From: Planctomycetota bacterium
GTDB taxonomy: Bacteria > Planctomycetota > Planctomycetia > Planctomycetales > Planctomycetaceae
Length of the DNA stretch: 64,000 nt
Assembly: GCA_018242525.1 (NCBI GenBank)
Contig: JAFEBS010000008.1
Location: 350,065-414,064 of the forward strand
Direction: 5' to 3'
Shown here: positions 18,266 to 28,061 of the stretch, piece after piece
Position numbering within the stretch: the stretch's first letter is position 1
Layout of the letters: the number at the start of each line of letters is the position of its first letter
Translations under genes and position numbers: made by a program
Notes under the pieces: model-generated
Database searches by the model: none
Told to the model about the DNA's origin: nothing
What the model saw: the letters and a program-made list of their open reading frames with translations, nothing else

Positions 18266-21200
18266 ATGCGGCGATTCAGATATCTGTTGAAGCTCCTGCG
18301 CAACGGTGGCGTGCTGTGCGTGGGCTTGTTGCTCGCCGCAGATATGGTCATGGCTCAACCTCCTGGCGGCGAAGGCCGACCCGACCGTAGCGGTTTTCAA
18401 GGAGGTGGCGGTCGCCAGCGTGGTTTTGGTGGTTTTGGGTTTGGTGGCGAACCAACCCTGGGCCGCGAGATGCGCAACGAGACTTTCGCTGAGAAGCTGA
18501 ATTTGAGCGAGGAGCAAAAGGAACTGCTCAAAGAAATCGATATGGAAACCTTCGAGATGTTCCGGGGGATGGGCCGCGGCGGGGGCGGGGGTGGCGGCGG
18601 AACGCCCGAGGAAGCGGAAAAGCGGCGTGCCGAGTTTGAAGCCAAGTTGAAGGAGATCGAGGCCAAGCGGGTCGCGATCCTGACGGCGGAACAAAAAGCA
18701 ATCTGGGAAGAACGCAAGACCGAGCTGAAGGCGGAGCAGGCGGCGCGGGATGCTGGGCGAACGCGCTCTGACACCCCTGCATCCACACCAGCTGTGACGA
18801 TCCCGCAAACAGCACCGCGCCGGACGGTCTTTCTGGACGAGAAACCCCCTGAGGGGGTCGCCCCGACAGCGTCGTTTTCGCGATCCATTCCTGCCGGTAT
18901 CGTCGGTGGTGGCGGTGGAGGTGGAGGGGTCGCGACAACCGCTGACGCCGCCGCACCGGCCAAAGATGGGGAAGCGACGCTGTCATTCAACTTCCGGTAC
19001 GCCCCGTGGGCCGATGTGCTGAAGCTGTTTGCTGAAGCGGCCAACCTGACTCTCGACCTGAACGACGTTCCTCCGGGAACGTTTAACTACTACGACTCAA
19101 AGTCGTACACCGTCACGGAAGCCCTGGACGTACTGAATGGCTACCTGCTGCCAAAAGGCTACGTCCTGATCCGCCGCGATCAGTTCCTGGTTTCGCTGAA
19201 CATCGATAATGGGATCCCACCCACGATGGTTCCCACGATTGCTGTCGAGGAACTTTCGAAACGTGGTGCGAACGAGTTGGTGATCGTCGATGTTTCCGTG
19301 GACGGCTTTGAGGCGGAAAAGATCGCCACCGAAGTCAAGCAACTGGTGAGTCCCTGGGGAACGGTGGCCGCGCTGAAGGGCACCAATTCACTGAATATCA
19401 TGGACACCTCCAGCAATATCATCCGGATCATCCGGTTGTTGAAGGCTGGTGCGCCAGTCGGCAGCCCGGAGAATGCGTTTCGCGCGGTGCCACTCAAGTA
19501 CATTACTGCGGTGGATGCCGAGCGGACCATTCGACGCTTGTTCGGCTTGAACCCGCCCGTCACGACGGCCACTCAGCAGCAACAGTTTGGATTCTCGCCG
19601 TTCCAGAACGGCTTCCAATTCGGTGGCCGCGGTGGCCGCCCCGACTTCTCCCAGATGCGTCAGCCGCAGCAACAACCGCAGACGGTCGCCGCACCCTCGA
19701 CTCCGTCATCCTACCTGGGCAAGATCCAGGTGACCGCCGATTCGCGGACAAATCACCTGCTGATCGCCGCGTCAGCGACACTGGTGAAAGTGGTCGAAGA
19801 CGCCGTGAAGTCGATCGATGTCGATACGAATTCGTCTGGCGAAAAAATCGTCAACGACTCCAGCAGTGGCCCCGCCTTTTTGAAGGCGTATGCCGTTGGC
19901 GGAGGAGACGTCACTCAAGTCTCTCGTACGCTGAATTCGATCATGCCGGGTCTGGTGGTGGGTGAAGATACGAAAGCGGGCAAGATTCATGTCCAGGCCA
20001 CCCGCGAAGAGCACGCGGAAATCGAACGCCTGATTCAAACACTGGCGGCCGGGCCCAGTGATTCGGTCGCGGTGATCAACCTGACGCGAACAGACCCGAT
20101 TCAAGTGACGAACACGCTGCGGAATCTGTTTACCAACGATACTAACGCTCCAATGATCGAAGCCGATGCCCTGGGCCGGCGGCTGCTGGTGCGCGGTTCC
20201 GCAGAACAACTGGTTCAGGTCCGCTCGCTGCTGCAAAGCCTGGGGGAAATGGGATCGAATCCCGGCGACGAGAAAATCGACCGGGGACCGGTTCGTACGA
20301 TGAATCTCAATGGCCGAAACCCGCAGGATGTCCTGCCGTTGATCCAGAAGATGTGGGAAGCTGCGGATCGGAATCCGATTCGTAAAGTCGTCCCTTCCCA
20401 GGCGAACCCCATTCGTGATCGCCGCACACCCAGCGCCCGGCCTCAGGATTACGAGCCTTCGGAAACGAACAATTCCGAAGGCCGATCCGGTGACGGCGTT
20501 CGACCGGCCAGCCGTCGTGCTCCGACCGGCGATCAGTCCAAGCCTTCGGCTCAGATCCCACGCCGTTCCATCCTGCAAGTCAGTCAGTCGGGTGAGGCAC
20601 GCGAAGGTATCCCGGCCCGGACTTTGGGGACCAGTGGTCGAGATGACAATGAACCACGAGATGGCAATGAACCAGAAGCCGATCCACCGGCTGCGGCTAC
20701 CAAACCCGCCGAAGAGAATGCTCCACAGGTCCCTGCCAGCCAGTCGCCGATCAGCCTGTCAATCGTCGGAGGCGACGTCATTGTCACTTCGGCTGACAAG
20801 GAAGCTCTGGATCAGTTCGAAGACATGTTCAACACGTTGCTGGCCGCATTGCCGGCACGGACTCGTTGGACGATTTTCTATCTGCGATCCGCCGATGCCA
20901 CTGAAACCGCTCAAATGCTGGAACGATTGTTTCCGCAAAGCAGTGTGACGGCTTCGACCACGTCCAACACGGGCATGTTCGGGAGTTTGACCGGTGGCCT
21001 GTCGACCCTGGGACGGGGCATGATGAACGCCACCGGATTGAACCAGACTCTGGGTGCCGCCAATGATCTGCGGATCATCACCGACATCCGCGCCAACGCA
21101 CTCTTCGTGACCGGCCCCGAGGATCAGATCGAAGAGGTTGAAGCGATGCTGGAATTGCTCGATTCCTCGCAATTGCCCGAATCGTTGCGGGATCGAATTC

Positions 21201-21892
21201 CACGGACCATTCCGGTGGAATACGCGGAAGTCGACGATGTCGCCGAGATGCTCGAAAGCGCCTTCAAGGATTCCATCACAGCAGACCCAGCCGCAGCTCA
21301 GGCAGCGAATGCCCAGCGAATGAATCCCTTTGCCATGCTGATGGGTGGCGGTGGTGCACAGGGGGGGCGCAAGGAACAGGGGGTCCAGTTGACGATCGGT
21401 GTCGATCGTCGCACCAGCAACTTGATTGTTGTCTGCAACGAGAATCTGTTTCGACAGATTGAGAGCGTCGTCAAGTCGATGGATGAACGAGCCCGCGATG
21501 CCCGGCAGACGGTGCAGATCATGCGCCTGGCAACCGCCGATCCCGAACTTGTCTCCTCGACGCTGACATCCCTGATTCCCAAGGTGACTGTTACGGCGAC
21601 CAGACCGGGAAGCCGCCGTAATCAACCAGGGGATCAACAGCCCCAAGCTGGACAACCTGGCGGTGCACAACAACCCAACCCGGCCACGTTTCAGCGCAGC
21701 GGCCGCGGAAACTTCCCGGGTGGTCTGCCCGGACAGGGCGGATTTTCCGGACAGGGTGGGCAGCCCGGCGGCGGTCGTGGAAACTTTGATGGCGGTACGA
21801 GTCGCCAGAACTTTGGCGGCGGTGGTCGGTCAAACACGGGTGGGGGCCGATCAAACACCGGTGGCGGCGGACGAGGTAACCGCGGCCAATAA
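18266..21892 (+). CDS. Spy/LTXXQ-like plus repeated secretin-N (NolW) domain protein
   Basis: The protein has 1208 residues with a signal peptide (about 1-32, ending MVMAQ). A Spy/CpxP-like segment follows (LNLSEEQKELLKEI near 74, ILTAEQKAIWEE near 150), with a Gly-rich linker. A STN/N0-like domain begins near 238 (LSFNFRYAPWADVLKLFAEA). At least five NolW-type modules follow, starting near AFRAVPLKYITAVDAE (402), VAVINLTRTDPIQVTN (600), WTIFYLRSADATETAQ (868), RTIPVEYAEVDDVAEM (979) and VQIMRLATADPELVSS (1082). The tail is Gly/Asn/Gln-rich. The C-terminal secretin barrel is absent, so it probably does not form a pore alone. GGAG precedes the ATG. It heads a run of genes typical of planctomycetes. 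Confidence 0.8.
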   Translation: MRRFRYLLKLLRNGGVLCVGLLLAADMVMAQPPGGEGRPDRSGFQGGGGRQRGFGGFGFGGEPTLGREMRNETFAEKLNLSEEQKELLKEIDMETFEMFRGMGRGGGGGGGGTPEEAEKRRAEFEAKLKEIEAKRVAILTAEQKAIWEERKTELKAEQAARDAGRTRSDTPASTPAVTIPQTAPRRTVFLDEKPPEGVAPTASFSRSIPAGIVGGGGGGGGVATTADAAAPAKDGEATLSFNFRYAPWADVLKLFAEAANLTLDLNDVPPGTFNYYDSKSYTVTEALDVLNGYLLPKGYVLIRRDQFLVSLNIDNGIPPTMVPTIAVEELSKRGANELVIVDVSVDGFEAEKIATEVKQLVSPWGTVAALKGTNSLNIMDTSSNIIRIIRLLKAGAPVGSPENAFRAVPLKYITAVDAERTIRRLFGLNPPVTTATQQQQFGFSPFQNGFQFGGRGGRPDFSQMRQPQQQPQTVAAPSTPSSYLGKIQVTADSRTNHLLIAASATLVKVVEDAVKSIDVDTNSSGEKIVNDSSSGPAFLKAYAVGGGDVTQVSRTLNSIMPGLVVGEDTKAGKIHVQATREEHAEIERLIQTLAAGPSDSVAVINLTRTDPIQVTNTLRNLFTNDTNAPMIEADALGRRLLVRGSAEQLVQVRSLLQSLGEMGSNPGDEKIDRGPVRTMNLNGRNPQDVLPLIQKMWEAADRNPIRKVVPSQANPIRDRRTPSARPQDYEPSETNNSEGRSGDGVRPASRRAPTGDQSKPSAQIPRRSILQVSQSGEAREGIPARTLGTSGRDDNEPRDGNEPEADPPAAATKPAEENAPQVPASQSPISLSIVGGDVIVTSADKEALDQFEDMFNTLLAALPARTRWTIFYLRSADATETAQMLERLFPQSSVTASTTSNTGMFGSLTGGLSTLGRGMMNATGLNQTLGAANDLRIITDIRANALFVTGPEDQIEEVEAMLELLDSSQLPESLRDRIPRTIPVEYAEVDDVAEMLESAFKDSITADPAAAQAANAQRMNPFAMLMGGGGAQGGRKEQGVQLTIGVDRRTSNLIVVCNENLFRQIESVVKSMDERARDARQTVQIMRLATADPELVSSTLTSLIPKVTVTATRPGSRRNQPGDQQPQAGQPGGAQQPNPATFQRSGRGNFPGGLPGQGGFSGQGGQPGGGRGNFDGGTSRQNFGGGGRSNTGGGRSNTGGGGRGNRGQ

Positions 21893-21915
21893 AAAAACGA
21901 GGTTCTCTGCCGAAC

Positions 21916-21951
21916 AATGGCGGGCTGAATTCAGTTTCAGCCTGCCATTTT
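21916..21951 (+). terminator. Hairpin after secretin-N gene
   Basis: A 13-base stem with one G-U pair (AATGGCGGGCTGA at 21916-21928 with TCAGCCTGCCATT at 21937-21949) is followed by TT. It lies 24 bases after the stop, so the next gene may need its own promoter or depend on read-through. Confidence 0.6.
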
Positions 21952-22083
21952 CGTTGGATGGCCCCGGGATCCGCCCCCACCAAAACTCCAGAACATTCCG
22001 ACTTCTTGAACAACATGCTTGACTCATTAGACAATATGCCTCTAATGGTGTTTGTCACGATCACTCGCATGTCGGGAGTCATC

Positions 22084-23685
22084 ATGTTTTCATCGTCAGC
22101 GTTTTCACGCTACTGCCTCGCGATCATTTGCGTCGTCGGAGCCGGCCCCATTGGTTTGGCGGACGATGCGGTCGATCTGGCGAAGCGGATCGATCACCAT
22201 CTGGAATCGCGCTGGGCATCGGACGGAATCAAGCCGGCCGACGCCGCCGATGACGGAGAGTTCCTGCGGCGAATCTCCCTGCATATCGGCGGCACAATTC
22301 CCACGGTGTCAGAATCACGCCGGTTCTTGCGAGACGATTCCGCTGACAAACGTGCAACCTTGATTTCAGAGTTGCTGGAAAGCCCGCAGTACCTGACAAA
22401 CTTCAGCAATTTCTGGCGACAGGTCATGATGCCCGAGGGGAACACAGACCTGCAGGCGCGAGCGCAACTTCCCGGGTTCGAGGCGTGGTTGCGGCAGAAC
22501 CTGGCCAAAAACACCCACTACGATGCGATCGTGCGGGAACTGCTGACCACTCCCCTGGACACCGGCCGGGCCATGAATTCGCCGCTCGATGGCATGGGGA
22601 CGGCCACGCCGCTGGGCTTTTTCCAGTCGAAGCAGGTCAAGCCCGAAAACCTCGCGGCGGCAACATCTCGAATGTTTCTGGGGTTGCGCATTGAATGCGC
22701 CCAATGCCACGACCACCCGCAGGATGTCTGGAAGCGTCAGCAGTTCTGGGAATACGCCGCGTTCTTCGCAGGAATCGAACGGGTGGATCGCAATGAAGAG
22801 TTTGTCGGGCGCGTCAAGGAGGTCTTTGATCGACGGGAATTGAAGATTCCGGACCTGGAGGGCGATCGAGTGGTCCAGGCAACCTTTCTGGATGGCTCGT
22901 CCCCGCAATGGCGCACTCGTGTTTCGTCCCGGCGTGAACTGGCAGACTGGATCACTGCGAAAAAGAATCCATTCTTCGCGCGGACGACAGTCAACCGGTT
23001 GTGGGCTCACTTCTTCGGCGTCGGTTTTGTTGATCCCGTGGATGACTTCAGCGGTACCAACAGGCCCAGTCACCCCGAACTGCTGGACGACATCGCCGCC
23101 GATTTTGCCAAACACGAGTTCGACCTGAAGTACCTGATCCGGGCGATCACTTTGACCAGAGCGTATCAATTGTCCAGCCGTCGATCCGACCCCAGCCAGG
23201 ACCAACCCCAGCAGTTCGCCCGCATGACGGTTCAGGGTCTGACGGGCGAGCAACTGTTCGACAGCCTGGCCACCGCCGTCGGTTATTTCGAGCAAGCCCG
23301 GCAACAAAACGCCTTCGCGTTCGGACAGATGGGACCGCGCACCGATTTCCTGGAGTTGTTTGCCACCGACAACGACGCCGTCACCGAACGACAGACGAGT
23401 ATTCTGCAGGCCCTGGCCTTGATGAACGGAGAATTCACATCCAATGCCACCAGCCTGGAACGAAGCTCCACGCTGGCGGCGATCACCGAATTCCCGTTGA
23501 TGAAGGATTCTGAACGGATCGAAGCTCTGTATCTGGCGGCCCTGACTCGAAAGCCGCGTCCTGATGAATTAGAGCGACTCAGCAAGTATGTCGAATCAGG
23601 CGGGCCTTCCCGGAATCAAAAGGCCGCACTGGCAGATCTGTTCTGGGCATTACTCAATAGTTCCGAATTCCTGTTCAATCACTGA
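22084..23685 (+). CDS. DUF1549 and DUF1553 domain protein
   Basis: The protein has 533 residues with a signal peptide (FSRYCLAIICVVGAGPIGLA). The DUF1549 part runs from about residue 30 and the DUF1553 part from about 275 (SSRRELADWITAKKNPFFAR, then NRLWAHFFGVGFVDPVDDF). It contains IECAQCHDHPQD, a CxxCH motif of the sort that binds haem c, although planctomycete DUF1549 proteins are not proven cytochromes. DUF1549/DUF1553 proteins are usually paired with DUF1501 proteins, as here with the next gene, 57 bases downstream. The biochemical role of the pair is unknown. GGGAG lies six bases before the chosen ATG; an in-frame ATG at 22069 is an alternative. Confidence 0.88.
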   Translation: MFSSSAFSRYCLAIICVVGAGPIGLADDAVDLAKRIDHHLESRWASDGIKPADAADDGEFLRRISLHIGGTIPTVSESRRFLRDDSADKRATLISELLESPQYLTNFSNFWRQVMMPEGNTDLQARAQLPGFEAWLRQNLAKNTHYDAIVRELLTTPLDTGRAMNSPLDGMGTATPLGFFQSKQVKPENLAAATSRMFLGLRIECAQCHDHPQDVWKRQQFWEYAAFFAGIERVDRNEEFVGRVKEVFDRRELKIPDLEGDRVVQATFLDGSSPQWRTRVSSRRELADWITAKKNPFFARTTVNRLWAHFFGVGFVDPVDDFSGTNRPSHPELLDDIAADFAKHEFDLKYLIRAITLTRAYQLSSRRSDPSQDQPQQFARMTVQGLTGEQLFDSLATAVGYFEQARQQNAFAFGQMGPRTDFLELFATDNDAVTERQTSILQALALMNGEFTSNATSLERSSTLAAITEFPLMKDSERIEALYLAALTRKPRPDELERLSKYVESGGPSRNQKAALADLFWALLNSSEFLFNH

Positions 23686-23742
23686 CCGCAATTCTGCGTT
23701 GTGGTCCTCATTCGGATCACTGTTTGACTTCGGAGAATCCTG

Positions 23743-25083
23743 ATGACGAACGCCTATTCTCGTCGTGATCTGCTCAGACTGTCCGCCTGTGGCGCGTTCG
23801 GAGCATCCATGTCGCGCTGGCTTCCCGCGTTCGCCGCCGACGCGGCCACATCGCCCGCGCGGCGAAAATCTGTCATCCTGCTCTGGATGACTGGGGGGCC
23901 TCCTCAGACTGATACTTTCGACATGAAACCTGGCCACGAAAATGGTGGACAGTTCAAACCGATTGATACATCGGTTTCCGGGATCCAGGTTTGCGAACAC
24001 CTTCCCAAAGTCGCGAAGCTGATGGAACATTGCGTTCCGATCCGTTCCATGAGCACCAAGGAAGGGGATCACACCCGCGGTACCTATCTGATGAGGACGG
24101 GGAATCTGCCCACCGGTCCGATCCACTATCCCACCATGGGATCCTTGATCAGTAAAGAACTGGGGGCGGAAACTGCTGATCTGCCGAATTTTGTTGCGGT
24201 GGCCCCCTACACTCAATTCAGTCCGGGAGCCTATGGTCCCGGCTTTCTTGGTCCCAAGTATGCGCCGCTGGTCGTGGGAGATGGCAACCGGATCGGCCCC
24301 GGTGCAGGCAACATGAATTATGATCAATCACTGGGTGTGAAGAATCTGGAACTGACCGCAGGGATCAACACCTATCGCGCGGATGCCCGACTTTCGCTGC
24401 TGGGCGATCTGGAATCGGATTTCGTCAGCCAGCGGCCGGGATTGGTTGCCGACAGCCATCGCGAAGCCTACGCCGCCGCCGTGAGAATGATGCGGTCCGA
24501 GGCCGTCAAGGCGTTTCAGTTGGACAGCGAGTCCGACAAACTGCGTGATGCTTATGGCCGCAATCAATTCGGTCAGGCCTGCCTGCTGGCCCGGCGATTG
24601 GTCGAACGTGGTGTTCCGTTTGTGGAAGTTTCGCTGAATGGCGTCGCCAATAACCAGACATTCGCCTGGGATACACATCAGCAGAACTTTACCGCGGTGA
24701 AGGGGCTGCTTGGCGTCCTCGACCCGGCCTGGGCAGCCCTAATGAGCGATCTGAAGGACCGCGGCTTGCTGGATTCGACACTGATCGTGTGGATGGGTGA
24801 GTTCGGCCGCACCCCCAAGATCAACCCACAGACAGGGCGGGATCACTTTCCCGCCGCGTGGACGACAGTCCTGGCGGGCGGAGGCATCAAGGGAGGGCAG
24901 GTGGTCGGCAAGACCAGCGGGGATGGCATGAAGGTTGATGATCGGCCTGTTTCGGTGCAGGACCTGTTCTGTACGATCTGCCATGCCGTGGGACTGGACC
25001 CGATGAAACAAAACCTGTCCAACGTCGGACGTCCGATCCGCCTGGCTGATCCAGGTTCCAAACCGATTTCAGAAATCCTGTAG
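23743..25083 (+). CDS. DUF1501 protein with Tat signal
   Basis: The protein has 446 residues. The N terminus has a twin-arginine signal (YSRRDLLRLSACGAFGASMS), so it is exported folded. The DUF1501 domain, a member of the alkaline-phosphatase/sulfatase superfamily, shows VILLWMTGGPPQTDTFDMKP near the start, and later VWMGEFGRTPKINPQTGRDH, whose His and Asp residues are likely metal ligands. It is the usual partner of the upstream DUF1549/1553 gene, and the next EF-hand gene follows after about 60 bases. The substrate is unknown. Confidence 0.9.
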   Translation: MTNAYSRRDLLRLSACGAFGASMSRWLPAFAADAATSPARRKSVILLWMTGGPPQTDTFDMKPGHENGGQFKPIDTSVSGIQVCEHLPKVAKLMEHCVPIRSMSTKEGDHTRGTYLMRTGNLPTGPIHYPTMGSLISKELGAETADLPNFVAVAPYTQFSPGAYGPGFLGPKYAPLVVGDGNRIGPGAGNMNYDQSLGVKNLELTAGINTYRADARLSLLGDLESDFVSQRPGLVADSHREAYAAAVRMMRSEAVKAFQLDSESDKLRDAYGRNQFGQACLLARRLVERGVPFVEVSLNGVANNQTFAWDTHQQNFTAVKGLLGVLDPAWAALMSDLKDRGLLDSTLIVWMGEFGRTPKINPQTGRDHFPAAWTTVLAGGGIKGGQVVGKTSGDGMKVDDRPVSVQDLFCTICHAVGLDPMKQNLSNVGRPIRLADPGSKPISEIL

Positions 25084-25143
25084 AGCCGGCTGAATTGCGT
25101 GATCAATGACAGGACTCTGATTGTGGCAGCCCGGACAATTCCC

Positions 25144-26814
25144 ATGAAACCGCTCGCCGTTTTGTTGATGCTGGCAACCACCGTTTGTGCGGGACAGCCA
25201 ACTCCGACAGAATCCTACAACCTGCTGTACCTGGCGGATTCGGGGATCACAGCGTTGCAATTGTCGGTCGTGATCGATGATGCAGGTCCCGAAGCCAGTT
25301 TTGAAAAATACGTCGATGCACTGATGAAGGATCTCGACAAGAACAGCGATGGCGTCGTGACGGTCGAGGAAGCACGCGGCCGGCTCGTGACGGCGCGGGA
25401 GGTTCAGGTTCAACTGGGGCTGCCGGCTACAGCGTCGCCGGACACGTCTGCCGATCTCAGCCCCAAAGACGGCAAGATTTCACGGCCGGAAATACTCGCT
25501 CACTTCAAACGGATCGGATTGCTGCCTTTTTCGGTCAGGTTCCAACCTCGGACGTCGCAGGGAATGGACGGTGGAGCGGATAATCTCGGCATGGCAGGTG
25601 CGTCCACCGATACCCCATTGTTCCAGCGACTGGATGTCAATGCCGACAACAAGTTGTCGGTCGAAGAGTTAAAAAACGCGTTGGAAGTCTTGCGCAAGCT
25701 GGACCGTGATGATGACGAGACCATCAGTATCGCGGAATTGCAACCGCTGGCGGCGGCACCGCAAGCGATCCCGCGAACCAGAATGACCAATGCCGCCGTC
25801 CCGCCGAATCCGTTTGTCAGCGTGGCCAGTGGAGAATCGATCCCGAAGCTGATTCGCCGGCTTGTCGACAAGTATGACAGTGCGGATGCAGCGAAGTCGG
25901 GTGTCCCGTCACTGTCCGCAAAGAATCAAAAGCTCAGTGCGATGGAAGTGGGCTTGGCCGGACACGAGTTTTCCCGATTTGACGTGGACGGCGACGGGCA
26001 ACTGGATTTCACCGAATTGCGACCCTTTGTCACTTCGCTGGAACCGACTCTGCATCTGTTGATCAATGTCACCGCAGGCAAGGCCGAATTGAGCGGTGAA
26101 GCGACTGAGACAATGCGGTCCACGGCCGACGGTTCCGTCCATCTGCAGTTTGGCCCATCACTGATCAGTGTCTCGGCCACTCCGCCAGCAGGAGCATTGG
26201 ACGTCGAGACACTGGTCAAGCCGCTGTTCACTGCGGTTGATGCCAACGCCAACGGTTACCTGGAACCGATGGAAGCCCCGGACGCCGCACTTTCCGGCGC
26301 AACGTTTGCCGATCTGGATGCCGACCGAAACGGAAAACTGTACCTGGAAGAGATCGTCGACTACATGAAGCCTCGCATGAATGCGGCACGACATCGTGTG
26401 GAACTGACAATCACCGAACAGGGGCGGACGTTGTTTGACATCCTGGATACCGACCGGGATGGCCGATTGGCACATCGAGAAGTCCGCAGCGTCGCGGACA
26501 AACTGTCCATGTGGGACAAAGACGGCGACGGTCAATTGTCCGAATCCGAGATCCCCCTGCAATTCCGGGCGATCGCGGCAGCGGGAGCACTGCCGAATTT
26601 CGTGGCTTTCGGAGCCAGTGTGGCTGGGGGAAACCCGCGGGCCCCCGTGGGTACACAATCGTCCGGCCCTATCTGGTTTCGCAAAATGGATCGCAACAGC
26701 GACGGCGAAATCTCACGCCGCGAATTCCTGGGGGAACTGGATCTGTTCGACAAACTTGATTTGAATAAGGACGGGGCTCTCGAGCTGACCGAAGCGATGC
26801 AGGCCCGCCCCTGA
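25144..26814 (+). CDS. Secreted protein with about ten EF-hands
   Basis: The protein has 556 residues with a short signal peptide (MKPLAVLLMLATTVCAG). I count about ten EF-hand loops spread over its length, among them DKNSDGVVTVEE, DVNADNKLSVEE, DRDDDETISIAE, DVDGDGQLDFTE, DANANGYLEPME, DADRNGKLYLEE, DTDRDGRLAHRE, DKDGDGQLSESE, DRNSDGEISRRE and DLNKDGALELTE. Several keep every calcium-coordinating position. The start at 25144 gives a normal signal peptide; the frame is open to 25099. It closes the run that begins with the DUF1549/DUF1501 pair, which suggests a shared envelope role. Confidence 0.82.
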   Translation: MKPLAVLLMLATTVCAGQPTPTESYNLLYLADSGITALQLSVVIDDAGPEASFEKYVDALMKDLDKNSDGVVTVEEARGRLVTAREVQVQLGLPATASPDTSADLSPKDGKISRPEILAHFKRIGLLPFSVRFQPRTSQGMDGGADNLGMAGASTDTPLFQRLDVNADNKLSVEELKNALEVLRKLDRDDDETISIAELQPLAAAPQAIPRTRMTNAAVPPNPFVSVASGESIPKLIRRLVDKYDSADAAKSGVPSLSAKNQKLSAMEVGLAGHEFSRFDVDGDGQLDFTELRPFVTSLEPTLHLLINVTAGKAELSGEATETMRSTADGSVHLQFGPSLISVSATPPAGALDVETLVKPLFTAVDANANGYLEPMEAPDAALSGATFADLDADRNGKLYLEEIVDYMKPRMNAARHRVELTITEQGRTLFDILDTDRDGRLAHREVRSVADKLSMWDKDGDGQLSESEIPLQFRAIAAAGALPNFVAFGASVAGGNPRAPVGTQSSGPIWFRKMDRNSDGEISRREFLGELDLFDKLDLNKDGALELTEAMQARP

Positions 26815-27131
26815 CTGGACTAATTAACGTTGCATGAACTTGAGACATAGCCCGACGCGCGAGTTTTGAAGTTGCGCTACGAAAACCAGTTCGGCTGTTG
26901 AGATCGGTAGATATTTACCACGAAGGTCACGAAGATCCACGAGGAATACAAAGAGAACGTCCTTTCTTCCCTTCGTGAATCTTCGTGACCTTCGTGGTGA
27001 ATATCCTGTCGGACATGGACCGGTTGACGTGGTGACGGACTGGATGTACGGGTGTGCCTGGGACCGTGAAGCGGAGCTTCAAAGACTGGCGTTCCCAAGC
27101 GGGAACGATGAAAGCCCCCTTTTGCCAGGGG
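26815..27131. other. Convergent intergenic region with repeats
   Basis: This stretch lies between convergent genes. It holds a long imperfect inverted repeat (26911-27004), a degenerate copy of the GTTCCCAAGC palindrome (27090-27107) and a short hairpin at 27113-27131 that may end the minus-strand acyltransferase transcript. I see no gene. Confidence 0.5.
26911..27004. repeat. Long imperfect inverted repeat (CACGAAGGTCACGAAG family)
   Basis: Two 34-base arms (26911-26944 and 26971-27004) match at about 31 positions around the core ACCACGAAGGTCACGAAGAT, with a 26-base centre. The arms contain repeated CACGAAG units. I recall similar repeats in intergenic regions of other bacteria, so this is probably a dispersed palindromic repeat and not a regulatory site of these genes. 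Confidence 0.7.
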
Positions 27132-27857
27132 CTACGCGGCAGACCGCAACTGAGACGGTGGTTCGACCAACGGTGACTCGCCGCGCGCCACCGCTTCCAT
27201 CTCGGCGGTCAGCCGATCCATCGCGTGCTGAACCAGATCGATATAGTGGTCCATTTGATCCCGCGGAAGGTTCAGCGGAATATCGATCGGGGTTCCCATC
27301 GCCACGTACACGGTGCTGAACGGTTTGGGAATCAGCATGTCGGTCCAGCTTCCCTGTTTTCGCCAGTACCGCGTGGCGCTGTAGGCACTGGGAACAATTC
27401 TTCGGCCCAACTGTGACGCCACGAAAATCGCTCCGGCTTTCAGTTTCTGTCGTGGACCGCCTGGGCCATCGGGCGTAATGACAATGTGCAATCCCGCCGT
27501 GTCATCCAACAGTTGACGAACGGCCTGGGCTCCACCCCGGCGGCTGGATCCACGTACGGTGCTGTATCCCAGCAGGGCCATCGCATTGGCCAGGTACGAG
27601 CCGTCCTGGTGCTGACTGACCAGGCAACAGGTTTTCTGACGCAGACCGCGGGGCGCAGCAAACGTTGGAACCAACAACGCATCGTGCCAGACGCACAACA
27701 CGTAACGATCCCCGTCATCCGGACCAGGGATGTAATTCAGCTTCGTCTTCTCATTGGTGCCAATGTAGACCTTGCGGCAAGTGGCAAACAAAAGCTTGCC
27801 AATTCCAACGACGATGGTGGCAGCAGTCCATGTCAGCCAGCGGCTACGAATCCTCAT
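27132..27857 (-). CDS. DUF374 lysophospholipid acyltransferase-like protein
   Basis: The protein has 241 residues with an N-terminal hydrophobic anchor (WLTWTAATIVVGIGKLLFAT). It carries the DUF374 pattern of the LPLAT superfamily: LCVWHDALLVP, with the catalytic His-Asp of the HX4D-like block, VRGSSRRGGAQAVRQLL and VITPDGPGGPRQKLKAGAIF. Such proteins are related to acyltransferases of lipid A or phospholipid synthesis. AAGGGG precedes the ATG at 27857; the frame is open to 28019, but that part does not resemble the family. The aldehyde dehydrogenase gene lies upstream on the same strand. Confidence 0.82.
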   Translation of the reverse strand: MRIRSRWLTWTAATIVVGIGKLLFATCRKVYIGTNEKTKLNYIPGPDDGDRYVLCVWHDALLVPTFAAPRGLRQKTCCLVSQHQDGSYLANAMALLGYSTVRGSSRRGGAQAVRQLLDDTAGLHIVITPDGPGGPRQKLKAGAIFVASQLGRRIVPSAYSATRYWRKQGSWTDMLIPKPFSTVYVAMGTPIDIPLNLPRDQMDHYIDLVQHAMDRLTAEMEAVARGESPLVEPPSQLRSAA

Positions 27858-28061
27858 CAATGTCCCCTTCGTTCCGACCCAGAAACGTTGGCGGGAATAT
27901 AGGAGCTTTCTGCAGCTTGGGGAATGGCAAGTGGCGGTGCCCAACTCCGGAGCGCAAAAAGGAAATAACAGCACGGAGATGCGACGTTGACCGCCGCATC
28001 CGCCGAAACGTGTGGCCATGGGAACAGACTTCCCAGAAATCGCTTCGAAGGCTGCCGCGAA

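Noticed and set aside
20759..21673. Minus-strand open frame of about 300 codons
   Set aside because: It is antisense to the secretin-N gene, rich in Gln, His and Arg, with no protein-like motifs.
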